A stretch of 47,003 bases of DNA from Chthonomonas sp. UBA6659 (GCA_002455425.1 DKKT01000034.1:1-47003); one strand, 5' to 3'. Shown: positions 38,011-46,797, numbered from the stretch's first letter. Made by a program: numbers and translations. Notes: a model not told the origin generated them from the sequence alone.

Positions 38011-40623
38011 TCAGGCTGCTCGATGGACGGCAGGGACCCACTTCAGGATCGCTTCGCGGAGCTTGGCCGCGCTTGCGGGCTTGAGGAGGCAGTCGTCCAT
38101 TCCCCAAGCCAGGCACTGCTCCTGTTCGTCGAGGGTGCTCGTCGCGGAGAGCGCCACGATCGGGACGCGCCAGCCGAGATCGCCCTCCATCGCCCGAATC
38201 TCGGAGGCGGCCTCGATGCCGCCCATCTCGGGCATGTGGCAGTCCATGAAAACGATGTCCCATCGTCGACCGCGAACCGCCTCGACCGCCAGCCGGCCGT
38301 TCGGGACGATCGTGACCTGACAACCCATTCCTTCGAGGAGTCGCCGAGTGACCATCTGATTCACGCGATCGTCTTCGGCAACGAGCACGCAAACCCCTTC
38401 GAGGGGTCGATCGCCTTCAGGTTCGACGGAATCGACGGAGGTTCGCCCCTTGAGCACGCGTTCGATCGCGGCGAGGAGATCGGCGGTCCGGATGGGACGA
38501 GTGAGGCCGACCGAGAGCGCGGAATCGGCAGGGCTGCCGTCGACGGGCGACTGAATCCTGACGTGGGGCATTCCGCTCGCGGTGAGGCGGGAGAGGATTC
38601 GGTCACGGGTCGGTCCGAGACGTTCGTCGTCGACGATCGCCGCGTGGGGTCGGTCTCCGGCGTCGATCGTCGCCGCATCGCTGGTTGCGACGACCCCGAA
38701 GCCGCAGTGCTCGAGCCGGGTGACGAGCCGTTCGCGGAATCGCGAATCTTGGCCGAGAACGAGGATGCGGAATCCGCGTCCGACGAGATGAGCGTCCGAG
38801 CCGGGCTCGGCGGTCATGGGCGAGGGGATGCGCAGCTTGACGGTGAACGTGGTGCCCTTTCCGACTTCGGACGCGACCTCGATCGACCCGCCCATCAGCT
38901 CCACCAGCTGTTTGCAGATCGAGAGCCCGAGCCCGGTGCCGCCGAACCGGCGGGTGGTCGAGCTTTCGGCTTGCGTGTACTGCTCGAAGACGGCGTCGAG
39001 GCGATCGGCGGGGATCCCGACGCCGGTATCACTGACCACGATCGCGAGGCAAGCGGAACCGTCCTCGATGCCGTTGGAACGGACCGCGACATCCACGCTT
39101 CCGCGCTCGGTGAACTTGATCGCGTTGCCGAGTAGGTTCGTGACGATTTGGCGCACACGACTCGGATCGCCCTTAAGATGGGCGGGGACGGTCGGATCGA
39201 CGTACACGTCGAAGTCGATACCCTTCTCGATCGCCCGGGGGGCCATGAGGTCCCCGACGTCGTCGATCACGTCCTCAAGGCAGAATTCGACCTCTTCGAG
39301 TTGGATCTTCCCGTTCTCGGCCTTGGAGAGGTCGAGGATCCCGTTGAGCATCTCGAGAAGGGAATCCGCGGACTTGGCGATCGTGCGGGCGTAGTCGCGC
39401 TGGCGCGTATCGAGACCGGTCTCGAGCAGGAGTTCGGCGACTCCCTTGATGCCACCCAGCGGGTTGCGGATCTCGTGGCTCGTGTACGCGAGGAACTCGC
39501 CCTTCTGTCGCACGGCCTCAAGGGCGGCGTCGCGCGCGCCTTCGAGCTGAATCGTCTGGCTTTCGAGCTGGCGAGTCTGATTCACCGCCAAGCGGCGTGC
39601 CTCGAGGACCTCGGCGAGACCAGCGCGGAGCTCACGTTCCGCGACTTCACGCGAACGGACTTCGGCCTTGAGTTCGGTGCGCTGACGGAAGAAGGTGCGG
39701 ATCAGGGCGGCGATCTCGCCGAACTCGTCCCGCGTCGTAAGGGTGTCGAGGGGCCGGGGTTGATCCGTCTCCAAGCTCGTGGCGATGGATTGGAGGGGGC
39801 GCGAAACCCAACGATAGAGGCAGAACGCAAGCGCCCCGAGAAGGAGGGCGGCATAGGCAAGGTACCCAATGATGCTGCGCGTCGCGGACTCGTGGAGCAA
39901 GCTCCAAGTCGGTCGCTTCGTGGCGACCACGGCGTGCTCGACGGGTTTGCCATCGAATCCGGGCAGAGGGAAGCTGGAGAAGAACAGGCCCTCGGCCATC
40001 TGGTCGGGAGGGATGTTCGCGTTCGGGGAGAGCGTGATCCCCGCGTCGGCCACCTCCTCAAGCTTGCTGAGAAAGCCCCGGGTCCACATCCGGCCGACGA
40101 AGAAGTACCCGGAGGGCACCGTTTTCCGATCGAGGTCGGTCGTGCCGTGGACTGTCGAGCCCCGGATCTCCAGCGGGCCGCGCTTGGTTTGAATGAAGAA
40201 GTGCCACGTCTTGCTCGACTTCGGCGGATCGTTCAAGACCCAATCGAGTTGGGGCGGAGCCGCGCCTTCGGCGTCGTGGAGCGCGTGATGATAGACGACT
40301 TTTCTGGCGGGGTTGTAGACCCACACCACTTCCGCTCCGTAGGTGTCGAACGACGTCGTGAGGTTCCCGTCAAGCCACTTCAGATCCGGTGTGCGGATCG
40401 CCGTGCACATCTCGTCCCAGATGGTGTAGTCACGGGCGTACGTCTCGAGCGACTCTCCGCGGAGTTGAACGATCCGCTTCGTGTAACGGTCCTTTTCTTC
40501 CTTCTGGCTCGCGATCAGTTCGGCGGCACGCTCCGATTCCACGCGCACCATCGTGAGCGCCGCGACCAGAAACACGGCCGACGCACCCGTCATCAGCGCG
40601 AAGATTCGGGTTCGGACCTTCAT
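38011..40623 (-). CDS. CHASE4 hybrid histidine kinase with two receiver-like domains
   Basis: An 870-residue membrane sensor. It has a first membrane helix (about 8-27), a CHASE4-like periplasmic sensor (about 45-200, with ARDYTIWDEMCTAI), a second helix (about 252-275), HAMP, a coiled coil, HisKA with SHEIRNPLGGIKG (His near 406), and HATPase with DTGVGIPADRLDAVF and GTGLGLSICKQLV. An altered receiver follows (RILVLGQDSRF; its usual phosphoacceptor is replaced), then an intact receiver with FMDCHMPEM. The ATG at 40623 has GGGAGAG upstream; the frame extends further but without credible coding. It is divergent from fliL by 145 nt. No response regulator gene is adjacent. Confidence 0.9.
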   Translation of the reverse strand: MKVRTRIFALMTGASAVFLVAALTMVRVESERAAELIASQKEEKDRYTKRIVQLRGESLETYARDYTIWDEMCTAIRTPDLKWLDGNLTTSFDTYGAEVVWVYNPARKVVYHHALHDAEGAAPPQLDWVLNDPPKSSKTWHFFIQTKRGPLEIRGSTVHGTTDLDRKTVPSGYFFVGRMWTRGFLSKLEEVADAGITLSPNANIPPDQMAEGLFFSSFPLPGFDGKPVEHAVVATKRPTWSLLHESATRSIIGYLAYAALLLGALAFCLYRWVSRPLQSIATSLETDQPRPLDTLTTRDEFGEIAALIRTFFRQRTELKAEVRSREVAERELRAGLAEVLEARRLAVNQTRQLESQTIQLEGARDAALEAVRQKGEFLAYTSHEIRNPLGGIKGVAELLLETGLDTRQRDYARTIAKSADSLLEMLNGILDLSKAENGKIQLEEVEFCLEDVIDDVGDLMAPRAIEKGIDFDVYVDPTVPAHLKGDPSRVRQIVTNLLGNAIKFTERGSVDVAVRSNGIEDGSACLAIVVSDTGVGIPADRLDAVFEQYTQAESSTTRRFGGTGLGLSICKQLVELMGGSIEVASEVGKGTTFTVKLRIPSPMTAEPGSDAHLVGRGFRILVLGQDSRFRERLVTRLEHCGFGVVATSDAATIDAGDRPHAAIVDDERLGPTRDRILSRLTASGMPHVRIQSPVDGSPADSALSVGLTRPIRTADLLAAIERVLKGRTSVDSVEPEGDRPLEGVCVLVAEDDRVNQMVTRRLLEGMGCQVTIVPNGRLAVEAVRGRRWDIVFMDCHMPEMGGIEAASEIRAMEGDLGWRVPIVALSATSTLDEQEQCLAWGMDDCLLKPASAAKLREAILKWVPAVHRAA

Positions 40624-40768
40624 GCTCGAGACTCTCCCGTTTTGTCGCTGAATAGACGCGAGGGCACCTGTGAGAATCATCGGTGGAACGGGCGCTTTCG
40701 TCAGGGTGTGAAATTTGCGTGGGAATGTGGAATGAACGGAACGGCCCGAACGGGTCGAGGAGACATCG

Positions 40769-41332
40769 ATGTCCGAAGAAGCAAAGGAAGCTCCGAAGAA
40801 GAAAGGCAAACTGCCGGTTGTCGTGATTCTCGCTCTCGTGCTCGGAGCCGGTGGGTTCTTCGGCATGAAGATGCGCGGCGGAGACAAGGACAAGGAGCCG
40901 GAGATCAAGCTCGGCGCAGTCGTGCCGATCGAAAAAGAGTTCATCGTGAACTTGAAGAACGGCTCCAGCTACGTCCAAGCCGAAATCGCTCTCCACATGA
41001 AAGAGGGCTTCGACAAAAAGGAGATCGAGCACTCGATGCCCGCGCTCCAGGATCGGATCAACACCGTCCTGATGTCGAAAATGCCGAGCGAGATCACGGC
41101 CGGCAAGCTCCCTGAGCTCAAGAAGGAGATCGCCACCGGTCTGAACGAGGTCCTCGCGTCTGGCTCGCACGGCGATGACAAAGCCGATCACAAGGACGAG
41201 AAGAAGAAGTCCAAGAAGAAGAAGTCAGACGAGCACGACGATGGGGAGCATTCGGAGCCGGAACACCCGGACTGGGACTCTGAGAAAGGCCCGGTGTTGA
41301 AGGTCTACTTCACGAAGCTGGCGACCCAGTAG
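40769..41332 (+). CDS. fliL: Flagellar basal body-associated protein FliL
   Basis: FliL surrounds the stator at the flagellar motor and supports torque. The 187-residue protein has a short basic cytoplasmic start, one membrane helix (about 15-34), the FliL core (EFIVNLKNGSSYVQAEIAL and IEHSMPALQDRINTVLMSK), and the usual C-terminal LKVYFTKLATQ strand. Between these is an extra charged segment (about 131-173), rich in Lys, Asp, His and Glu, not found in typical FliL. GAGGAGA lies before the ATG. No other flagellar structural gene is nearby; the neighbour is a divergent histidine kinase. Confidence 0.9.
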   Translation: MSEEAKEAPKKKGKLPVVVILALVLGAGGFFGMKMRGGDKDKEPEIKLGAVVPIEKEFIVNLKNGSSYVQAEIALHMKEGFDKKEIEHSMPALQDRINTVLMSKMPSEITAGKLPELKKEIATGLNEVLASGSHGDDKADHKDEKKKSKKKKSDEHDDGEHSEPEHPDWDSEKGPVLKVYFTKLATQ

Positions 41333-41359
41333 CGCCTTGGCATCCAATGGTCCTGTCGC

Positions 41360-41388
41360 TTGCAAAGCCCGCGGGAGCGTGTCATAAT
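41360..41388 (+). promoter_or_regulatory. Sigma-70 promoter of the tRNA-Asp/tRNA-Phe unit
   Basis: TTGCAA (41360-41365) and CATAAT (41383-41388) are separated by exactly 17 nt. Initiation would fall near 41395, just before tRNA-Asp. Confidence 0.8.
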
Positions 41389-41402
41389 CGTGATCCGCTT
41401 GC

Positions 41403-41478
<76 letters not shown>

Positions 41479-41484
41479 TCCGAT

Positions 41485-41560
41485 GCCGCGGTAGCTCAGT
41501 TGGTAGAGCATAGCACTGAAAATGCTAGGGTCGCCGGTTCAAGTCCGGCCTGCGGCACCA
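41485..41560 (+). tRNA. tRNA-Phe (GAA anticodon)
   Basis: A 76-nt cloverleaf with encoded CCA. The acceptor stem GCCGCGG pairs with CTGCGGC (one G-U), the anticodon stem UAGCA/UGCUA encloses CUGAAAA with GAA, and the T-loop is TTCAAGT. It lies 6 nt after tRNA-Asp, so both come from one transcript. Confidence 0.96.
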
Positions 41561-41574
41561 CCCTTCCCTCGCGC

Positions 41575-41580
41575 TACAAT
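41575..41580 (+). promoter_or_regulatory. -10-like box TACAAT, leaderless arrangement
   Basis: TACAAT lies 8 nt before the ATG at 41589 and 14 nt after the tRNA-Phe end. No ribosome-binding site is present, so the gene probably has a leaderless transcript independent of the tRNAs. Confidence 0.5.
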
Positions 41581-41588
41581 CCGGTTCG

Positions 41589-42407
41589 ATGAACTGGCGT
41601 GCCTTCCTCACCGGTGGACTCGTCGTGAGTGCGGGCCTTCTGGTCTACGGAGCGCTGGTCGAGGCCAACCGCCTGGTCGTGCGCCGTCGGAGTCTCCGGC
41701 TTCGAGGATGGCCGGATCGCCTCGACGGATTCCGGATCGCGCTCCTCGCCGACTTCCATCTTCGGGATGCGCATACCGTCGCCCTCGGCCGGCGCGCGGT
41801 CTCCGCAGCGTTGGATGCTTCGCCGGACATGGTCGTGATCGCGGGCGACTTCGTCGGCTACTGGAAACCGGCTTCGGTCGAGATGCTCGGAGAGGTGCTC
41901 GAACCCCTGCTCGCGATGGAGGGGAACGTCGTCGCGGTGCCAGGCAACCACGACTACTACGGCGCCGGCGACGCGGACCACCTCGAAGTCATCTGCGATG
42001 CTTTGAACATCCGGTTACTTCGCAACGAGCTGTGGACGCATCAGGGCGTCCACTGGCTGGGGATCGACTCGCTCAATGCCGGGGATCCCGATCCGTACAC
42101 GCCGCTGCGTTCCTTTGACGGAACCGGCCCGATCGTGGCCCTCTGGCACGAACCGGATTGGGTCGAGGTGCTGCCGACGGGTGTGACCCTTCAACTCAGT
42201 GGACACAGCCATGGTGGGCAGTTCCTCGCTCCGTGGGGTTGGGCACCGATGAGCACGGAGAACGGACGGCGGTACGTTCGGGGCTTTTACCCGGACGCGC
42301 CGACCCCCGTGTACGTGACGGCGGGGATCGGCACCACAGGACCTCCGTCGAGGCTGTTTTGCCCCCCGGAGGTCGTGGTGCTCACACTCCACTCGGATCT
42401 GAGTTAA
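41589..42407 (+). CDS. Membrane-anchored metallophosphoesterase (YaeI/YkuE-like)
   Basis: A 272-residue calcineurin-like phosphoesterase. One N-terminal membrane helix (about 8-26) is followed by the catalytic domain with all metal motifs: ADFH (Asp55, His57), GDF (Asp87), GNHD (119-122) and GHSHGGQ (about 203-209). The YaeI/YkuE group hydrolyses phosphodiester bonds, possibly of lipids at the membrane; the substrate here is unknown. The ATG has no Shine-Dalgarno, and TACAAT lies 8 nt before it. Its TAA stop shares the TTAA at 42404-42407 with the convergent serpin gene. Confidence 0.9.
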   Translation: MNWRAFLTGGLVVSAGLLVYGALVEANRLVVRRRSLRLRGWPDRLDGFRIALLADFHLRDAHTVALGRRAVSAALDASPDMVVIAGDFVGYWKPASVEMLGEVLEPLLAMEGNVVAVPGNHDYYGAGDADHLEVICDALNIRLLRNELWTHQGVHWLGIDSLNAGDPDPYTPLRSFDGTGPIVALWHEPDWVEVLPTGVTLQLSGHSHGGQFLAPWGWAPMSTENGRRYVRGFYPDAPTPVYVTAGIGTTGPPSRLFCPPEVVVLTLHSDLS

Positions 42408-43660
42408 GCGGGTGAGTTGAGGATGCCGACGAAGAGGATCGCACCGGTCGCACTGTCGTCGATCGTGTAGAGGAACGGGCGGTCGGCCAGGAAGTCGAAC
42501 GGCTCCTCTGGCGCCGGGGCCGAGGTGGCTTTCATCTCGACGCTCGTCACGGCGGCGGCTTCGGTGCCTTCTTCGTTGACGTCGACGAAGGTCTTATGGC
42601 GAACCTGGCCGATGTACATTTCGCCGCCCGCCCGCATCCCCGTGAAGTCTGCTTTCGACGGGTCGAACGCGATGCCCATCCCGAGGGCGCCGAGGGTGTC
42701 GTTGAGGACGACATCGAACTCGCTCCGCCAGCGCGGAATCCGGACGCGGCCGCTCTTCGACCGGAGTTTGCCGGTCCAGTCGCTCCACGTCACCCCGTCC
42801 AGCTTCGCGATCAGTTCGGACAAACCGTCGCGTCGGTCGGGAAGGAGGATCGTCATGCCGAGACGTCCGTCGCCGTAGGGAAGTCGAACCATCTGGTAGC
42901 CGTCACCTTTGGCGTACCGGTTCTCGCCCCATTGAGACATCATCTTGGCCGTGACCTTGCCGTTCGGCGAGTAGAAATCGCCGTCTTGGGTCGCTTCCTT
43001 CTCGAACGGCTCCTGCCAGGAACCCTTGAAATAGACCGCGTTGATGAGGAACATCACCGAATCGCGCCGGATTTCGTCGACGATCTTGGGGATGCGCGTT
43101 CGGGTCGCGGCAGAGACCCAGTCGTTGATCGTCTCGGCGGCGTTCGGACTCGCGAAGTCGAGATTGGTGATCTTGGCGTCGAAGTAGGTGCGGTTCAGAT
43201 CGAGAAACGGCTTCTCGATTTCGTATCCCTGCCGGATCCAGAGCGAATTCGCGACGTCCAGGTTGACCTTGGGGTCGGCACCGAGAAGGACCGCGCGCAG
43301 GTCCTTGTTGCCCGCGTTGACGGCGTCCGTCGACAGATTGCCGAGGCCAAGAGTCTTGGCCATCGCCGTGCGCGTCTCGCCGCGCGCACCGTTGTAGGTC
43401 ATCGTCAATGCGATCGCGATGCTGGTCGGCGACGTGAGGAGGTTACGCTGGGGCTCGCCGGCGTGCAGCTGCCGGAAGACCTCGAATCCGAACTGGTTGT
43501 CCGCTCGGACAAGGCCGGCGGACGCGCGGAGCCGCGCGGTGGCTTGTTTGACGTCTTCGGCGGAGAATCTTGGGGTCATCGGCTTCGGCGCCTCCTGGGT
43601 GCAACCCGCAAGCAGCGCGGGGACGAGAGTGGCAAGGAACGCGTAGAGGTTTGTTTGCAT
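42404..43660 (-). CDS. Lipoprotein serpin (serine protease inhibitor)
   Basis: A 418-residue serpin. The N-terminus is a lipoprotein signal with LLAGC (residues 16-20), so it is anchored outside the cytoplasm. The serpin core includes NLLTSPTSIAIALTMTYNGARGET, INDWVSAATRTRIPKIV and FLINAVYFKGSWQEPF. The reactive-centre hinge EEGTEAAAVTS (about 363-373) has the small residues needed for loop insertion, so it is probably inhibitory. Counting from the hinge puts P1 near Thr/Ser in KATSAPAP, which suggests an elastase-like target; this is uncertain by a few residues. The C-terminus has the conserved DRPFLYTI and GAILFVGIL. Serpins are irregularly distributed in bacteria. Confidence 0.93.
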   Translation of the reverse strand: MQTNLYAFLATLVPALLAGCTQEAPKPMTPRFSAEDVKQATARLRASAGLVRADNQFGFEVFRQLHAGEPQRNLLTSPTSIAIALTMTYNGARGETRTAMAKTLGLGNLSTDAVNAGNKDLRAVLLGADPKVNLDVANSLWIRQGYEIEKPFLDLNRTYFDAKITNLDFASPNAAETINDWVSAATRTRIPKIVDEIRRDSVMFLINAVYFKGSWQEPFEKEATQDGDFYSPNGKVTAKMMSQWGENRYAKGDGYQMVRLPYGDGRLGMTILLPDRRDGLSELIAKLDGVTWSDWTGKLRSKSGRVRIPRWRSEFDVVLNDTLGALGMGIAFDPSKADFTGMRAGGEMYIGQVRHKTFVDVNEEGTEAAAVTSVEMKATSAPAPEEPFDFLADRPFLYTIDDSATGAILFVGILNSPA

Positions 43661-43814
43661 GGTGAGAGTCCTTCGATACACCGATGAGTGTCTTCACGGG
43701 CTCGGCATGTTCAGGGCTGGGACTTCGGTCCTTCCTTCGGGCGATCGAGAAGCTCGTCGCCAGCATAGGCGTCGTCTTCCGCCAGGAATCCTCGGCATGT
43801 CCGCCGCATCCTCG

Positions 43815-43842
43815 CGCTCAGCCGCGCCGCAGAGGCTGAGCG
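43815..43842 (-). terminator. Hairpin after the prepilin gene
   Basis: CGCTCAGCC (43815-43823) and GGCTGAGCG (43834-43842) are perfect 9-bp arms with a 10-nt loop, starting directly after the prepilin stop on the minus strand. No T-tract follows. The remaining 43661-43814 is the serpin leader region, with no gene. Confidence 0.6.
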
Positions 43843-43843
43843 G

Positions 43844-44677
43844 CTATGGCACGAAGACCTGGTCCGGTTTGCGGACCTTGAACACACGGAAGTCGTTTGC
43901 TCGGAACTTGCCCCAGGTCATGATCTTCGAGTGGCCGTCGGCGAAGATGGCGTTGCTTTGCTTCATGTGCCCTTTCGTCGGCACCGAGTTTTGGTCTCCC
44001 GCACACATCGGCGGCAGGCGGTCGCCCGCGGCTCGCCACGGCACCGGGCGTCCGGCGAGCTTCCAGGCATCGCACCAAGTGAAGATCGAACCCCAGAAAG
44101 AACCGAGCGAATTGGTGTCGCCAGGCGGCCACGTCTCGACGAACGCGATCGTGTCGGAGATCTCGTCGAATTCGGTCATCGAGCGGGCATAGTCGAGCTG
44201 CGGCGTGTTCAGGTGGTCCCAGCTGAACGTCGTGATGCCGGTGTTGGAGTCGATACCGTTGGCTTGGACGGTGGCGATCGAGGCGACGTAGCCGTACGAC
44301 TTGCGGACCTTCTTCGCGATGTACTTGCCGTCCCAGAACTCGCTGTTCGGGGTGCGGATGCGTTCGCTGTCGCTCGGGCATGACCAGACCTGCTGGTTTC
44401 GGATGTACGGCATGAGTTGGGAGTCGATCGGCATGTACCAGTTGGTGCCGCCATTGATCGGCTGGACCCGCCGCGGGAGCGCGAACGGGGCTCGGTCTTC
44501 GTCGTCGGTGCAGTAGAGCGCAAATGCCGTTCCGATCTGCTTCATGTTGCTCAGGCACATCGTCTTCTTTGCCGCCTCCTTCGCTTGAGCGAACACGGGG
44601 AAGAGGATCGCGGCCAGGATCGCGATGATCGCGATGACGACGAGAAGTTCGATCAGGGTGAACGCGCGACGACGCAT
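43844..44677 (-). CDS. Prepilin-type protein with H-X9-DG motif
   Basis: A 277-residue protein with the prepilin leader RRRAFTLIELLVVIAIIAIL. Cleavage would come after Ala4 (Ala replaces the usual Gly at -1), the new N-terminal Phe would be methylated, and Glu5 is present. The soluble domain has the paralogous pattern AKKTMCLSNMKQIGTAFALY and the terminal H-X9-DG motif HMKQSNAIFADGHSK. This type of pseudopilin is abundant in Armatimonadota and Planctomycetota. The ATG at 44677 begins the leader; an ATG three codons earlier is in frame. It starts 20 nt after the RseB-like stop, so it is probably the last gene of the ECF sigma operon. Confidence 0.92.
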   Translation of the reverse strand: MRRRAFTLIELLVVIAIIAILAAILFPVFAQAKEAAKKTMCLSNMKQIGTAFALYCTDDEDRAPFALPRRVQPINGGTNWYMPIDSQLMPYIRNQQVWSCPSDSERIRTPNSEFWDGKYIAKKVRKSYGYVASIATVQANGIDSNTGITTFSWDHLNTPQLDYARSMTEFDEISDTIAFVETWPPGDTNSLGSFWGSIFTWCDAWKLAGRPVPWRAAGDRLPPMCAGDQNSVPTKGHMKQSNAIFADGHSKIMTWGKFRANDFRVFKVRKPDQVFVP

Positions 44678-44697
44678 GCCACCCATGATACGACAGG

Positions 44698-45747
44698 TCA
44701 GCGGCGATTCCCTCTTCGCCCACCCACTTTGGCCGGGGGCTCCGGTGTCGGTACCGTGAACGCGAAGCCTTCGCCGATCCGCGCTTTGGCCGGCGGCCCG
44801 AGCCGGAGGAACGCTTCGGCGAGCCGCCTGCGCATGTCCGAAGACACGTCGCCGACCGCATAGTAGCAGACGCCTTCGCCGTCTACGCCATGGCCCCGGC
44901 GACTCGGCAGGTTCGTCAGTTTCTTGTCGGTGTCCCACTGGTAGACGGTGACGAGCGCGAGGCCGTCGGTGAGGCGAACGGCGAGGAAGGCGGCGTCTTC
45001 GTTGCCGACGAGGTGGACCTCGGTGATGATGAAGCCACTCGGGAGGTCGGGCTTGAGACGCGGGGCGAAGCCGACGAGCGGGGTCGCCTTGCTTGGATCG
45101 CGCAAGCGCTTGGGCCAGTCCGTCTTGACGACTTCAAGCCCGTCGTCGCCTTCGGGGATCTGGAAGATACTTGGATCGAGCCGCTTCGGAAACGATACGA
45201 GGTGGGTCTCGATCGTCTTGTCCATCTTCCCCTTGAGGTCTCCGACTTCGGATTGGAGGATGAGGCCGTTTTCTGGGTCGATGAAGAACCGGCGCGCGGC
45301 GAGGTCTTCATCCTTGGGCTGGGCGAGGATGGTCGTCGTCTTGCGACCCGCGATCGTGCTCGGACCGACCAGCGAGAGCGTGTAGTTCTTATCGATCAAC
45401 GCCATTCGGAGCTTCGGATCGAGGCGCGAGCGGCTCGGGGAGGGCTGGATCAGGAGGCGCTTCTGGTCTGGGCTGAGGGCTCCCCATCGGCGTCCGTCGT
45501 CGATCCAGACGTTGCCTTCCATCCGGATCGGTTGAAGCACAGTGCGGCGGGAGCGGCCCTCGCCGTCCATCTCAAGCTTGAGTCGGACCGGACCGGTCCG
45601 GCCGTCGGTCACGACATAGGTCTGGATGAGCACGCATCGAACCTGCCCGTTCTTTTGGAGGGAACGGAGCATCAGGTCGCGGGCAGACGTTTGGCCCCAG
45701 CCGGTTGCCGCGGCGAGGAGCGCCGCCGCTACCCCGAAAGCGCGCAT
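44698..45747 (-). CDS. RseB/MucB-like exported sensor
   Basis: A 349-residue protein with a signal peptide (1-18, ending GWG). The body has the LolA-like N-terminal domain of RseB/MucB (residues about 20-200): MLRSLQKNGQVRCVLIQTYV, RRTVLQPIRMEGNVWIDDG, LVGPSTIAGRKTTTI and a FFIDPENGLILQSE strand. A second smaller domain (about 215-330) follows. In the E. coli sigma-E and Pseudomonas AlgU systems, RseB/MucB binds the anti-sigma factor and is released on envelope stress. The gene starts 7 nt after the anti-sigma stop, consistent with that role. The C-terminus is Gly/Arg-rich. Confidence 0.82.
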   Translation of the reverse strand: MRAFGVAAALLAAATGWGQTSARDLMLRSLQKNGQVRCVLIQTYVVTDGRTGPVRLKLEMDGEGRSRRTVLQPIRMEGNVWIDDGRRWGALSPDQKRLLIQPSPSRSRLDPKLRMALIDKNYTLSLVGPSTIAGRKTTTILAQPKDEDLAARRFFIDPENGLILQSEVGDLKGKMDKTIETHLVSFPKRLDPSIFQIPEGDDGLEVVKTDWPKRLRDPSKATPLVGFAPRLKPDLPSGFIITEVHLVGNEDAAFLAVRLTDGLALVTVYQWDTDKKLTNLPSRRGHGVDGEGVCYYAVGDVSSDMRRRLAEAFLRLGPPAKARIGEGFAFTVPTPEPPAKVGGRRGNRR

Positions 45748-45754
45748 CGGCAGC

Positions 45755-46210
45755 CTACTTCTGGCTCACCGGCATGACCGGTGCTTGTCCGCCGAAGGGG
45801 TCGGACGTCGCCATGTAGGATTGGTCGCTTTGGACGTCGAACGCCACGTCCGCCGGAGCGGTTCGGGCCCCGTTCGAGGCCGGACTCGGGCGCATGACTT
45901 GGAGCAACACGAAGACGATCGTGGCCGCGGCGAGTGAGGTCGTCAGGGCCAAGCGCCAAATCGGAGTGCCCGGACGATGGCGGGTCGCGTCGGAGGTCAG
46001 GACGATCGCGGCGAGCCGATCTTCGAACCCCGCAGGAGGCTCGACTTGGGGGGACCTCGAGAGGAGGCGCTTCATCGCTCGGAGCGCTTCGACCTCTTCG
46101 CGGCAGGCGGGGCAGACGCCGAGATGCTCGCGCAGGCGGAGCATTTCCACTCCGGCGAGTTCACCATCGACGTACGCGCTGAGCAGGTTCTGGGCGCATC
46201 GGCAGTTCAT
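45755..46210 (-). CDS. Zinc-finger anti-sigma factor (zf-HC2)
   Basis: A 151-residue membrane anti-sigma factor. The N-terminal zinc-binding domain has HLGVCPACREEV, with His29, Cys33 and Cys36 in the H-x3-C-x2-C pattern, and Cys3/Cys5 upstream; such domains hold ECF sigma factors at the membrane. A single helix (about 85-105, LALTTSLAAATIVFVLLQV) separates it from a short extracytoplasmic tail of about 45 residues. The ATG overlaps the sigma gene stop by 4 nt (ATGA), as usual for cognate pairs. The short tail would be the contact site for the RseB-like protein. Confidence 0.92.
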   Translation of the reverse strand: MNCRCAQNLLSAYVDGELAGVEMLRLREHLGVCPACREEVEALRAMKRLLSRSPQVEPPAGFEDRLAAIVLTSDATRHRPGTPIWRLALTTSLAAATIVFVLLQVMRPSPASNGARTAPADVAFDVQSDQSYMATSDPFGGQAPVMPVSQK

Positions 46211-46797
46211 GCCATCACCTCTCGGTAGCGCTCGGGGCACTCTTTCTTGAGGTATTCCCGCAGTTGCTTGCGCCCCCGGTGGATGCGCGATCGCACGGTG
46301 CCGATCGACGTCTGCATCACTTCGGCGATCTCTTCGTAGGCCATGCCCTCGACGTCGGCGAGAAGGACGGCGATGCGGAAATCCGAGCTCATCGCCATCA
46401 AGCCGAGCTGGAGTGGCTCTTCGAGCTCGTCCTTCATCATCAGCCGGTCAGGAATCGCTTCTTCGTCCGCGATCTCCCAGGTGCCGTTCGAATCGGGACC
46501 GACCTGATCGAGGCTCGTGGTTCGGATGCGGCCGCTGCGGCGCACGCTGTCGATATGGGCGTTGGTGAGGATGCGGTAGAGCCAGGACGTGAACGGCAGC
46601 GAGGTGTCGTAGCGGTGGAAGAACCGGAACGCCCGGAGATAGGCTTCTTGGACGAGGTCTTCGGCTTCGGCTGCGTTCCCGGTCAGACGGAGCGCGAGGC
46701 TGTAGGCGCTTCGGTGCGAGTCGCGCATCAGCGACTCGAAGAGCCGCGTCTGATCCGCCGATGGACGGGTGGTTGCTTTCACAAACGTCGATAACAC
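46207..46797 (-). CDS. ECF RNA polymerase sigma factor
   Basis: A 196-residue sigma factor of the extracytoplasmic-function type. Region 2 has RLTGNAAEAEDLVQEAYLRAF and FTSWLYRILTNAHIDSVRR, and region 4 has VLLADVEGMAYEEIAEVMQT followed by the GTVRSRIHRGRKQLREYL recognition helix. It has no region 3. The GTG at 46797 has GAGAGGA 7 nt upstream; a later GTG is possible. Its own promoter fits the ECF consensus, suggesting autoregulation, and its gene overlaps the anti-sigma gene. The system resembles the RpoE/RseA/RseB or AlgU/MucA/MucB envelope-stress module. Confidence 0.95.
   Translation of the reverse strand: MLSTFVKATTRPSADQTRLFESLMRDSHRSAYSLALRLTGNAAEAEDLVQEAYLRAFRFFHRYDTSLPFTSWLYRILTNAHIDSVRRSGRIRTTSLDQVGPDSNGTWEIADEEAIPDRLMMKDELEEPLQLGLMAMSSDFRIAVLLADVEGMAYEEIAEVMQTSIGTVRSRIHRGRKQLREYLKKECPERYREVMA

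Noticed and set aside
39148..41115. 655-codon plus-strand frame opposite the histidine kinase and into fliL
   Set aside because: It covers strong kinase motifs on the other strand and runs into fliL in another frame; no domain is visible.
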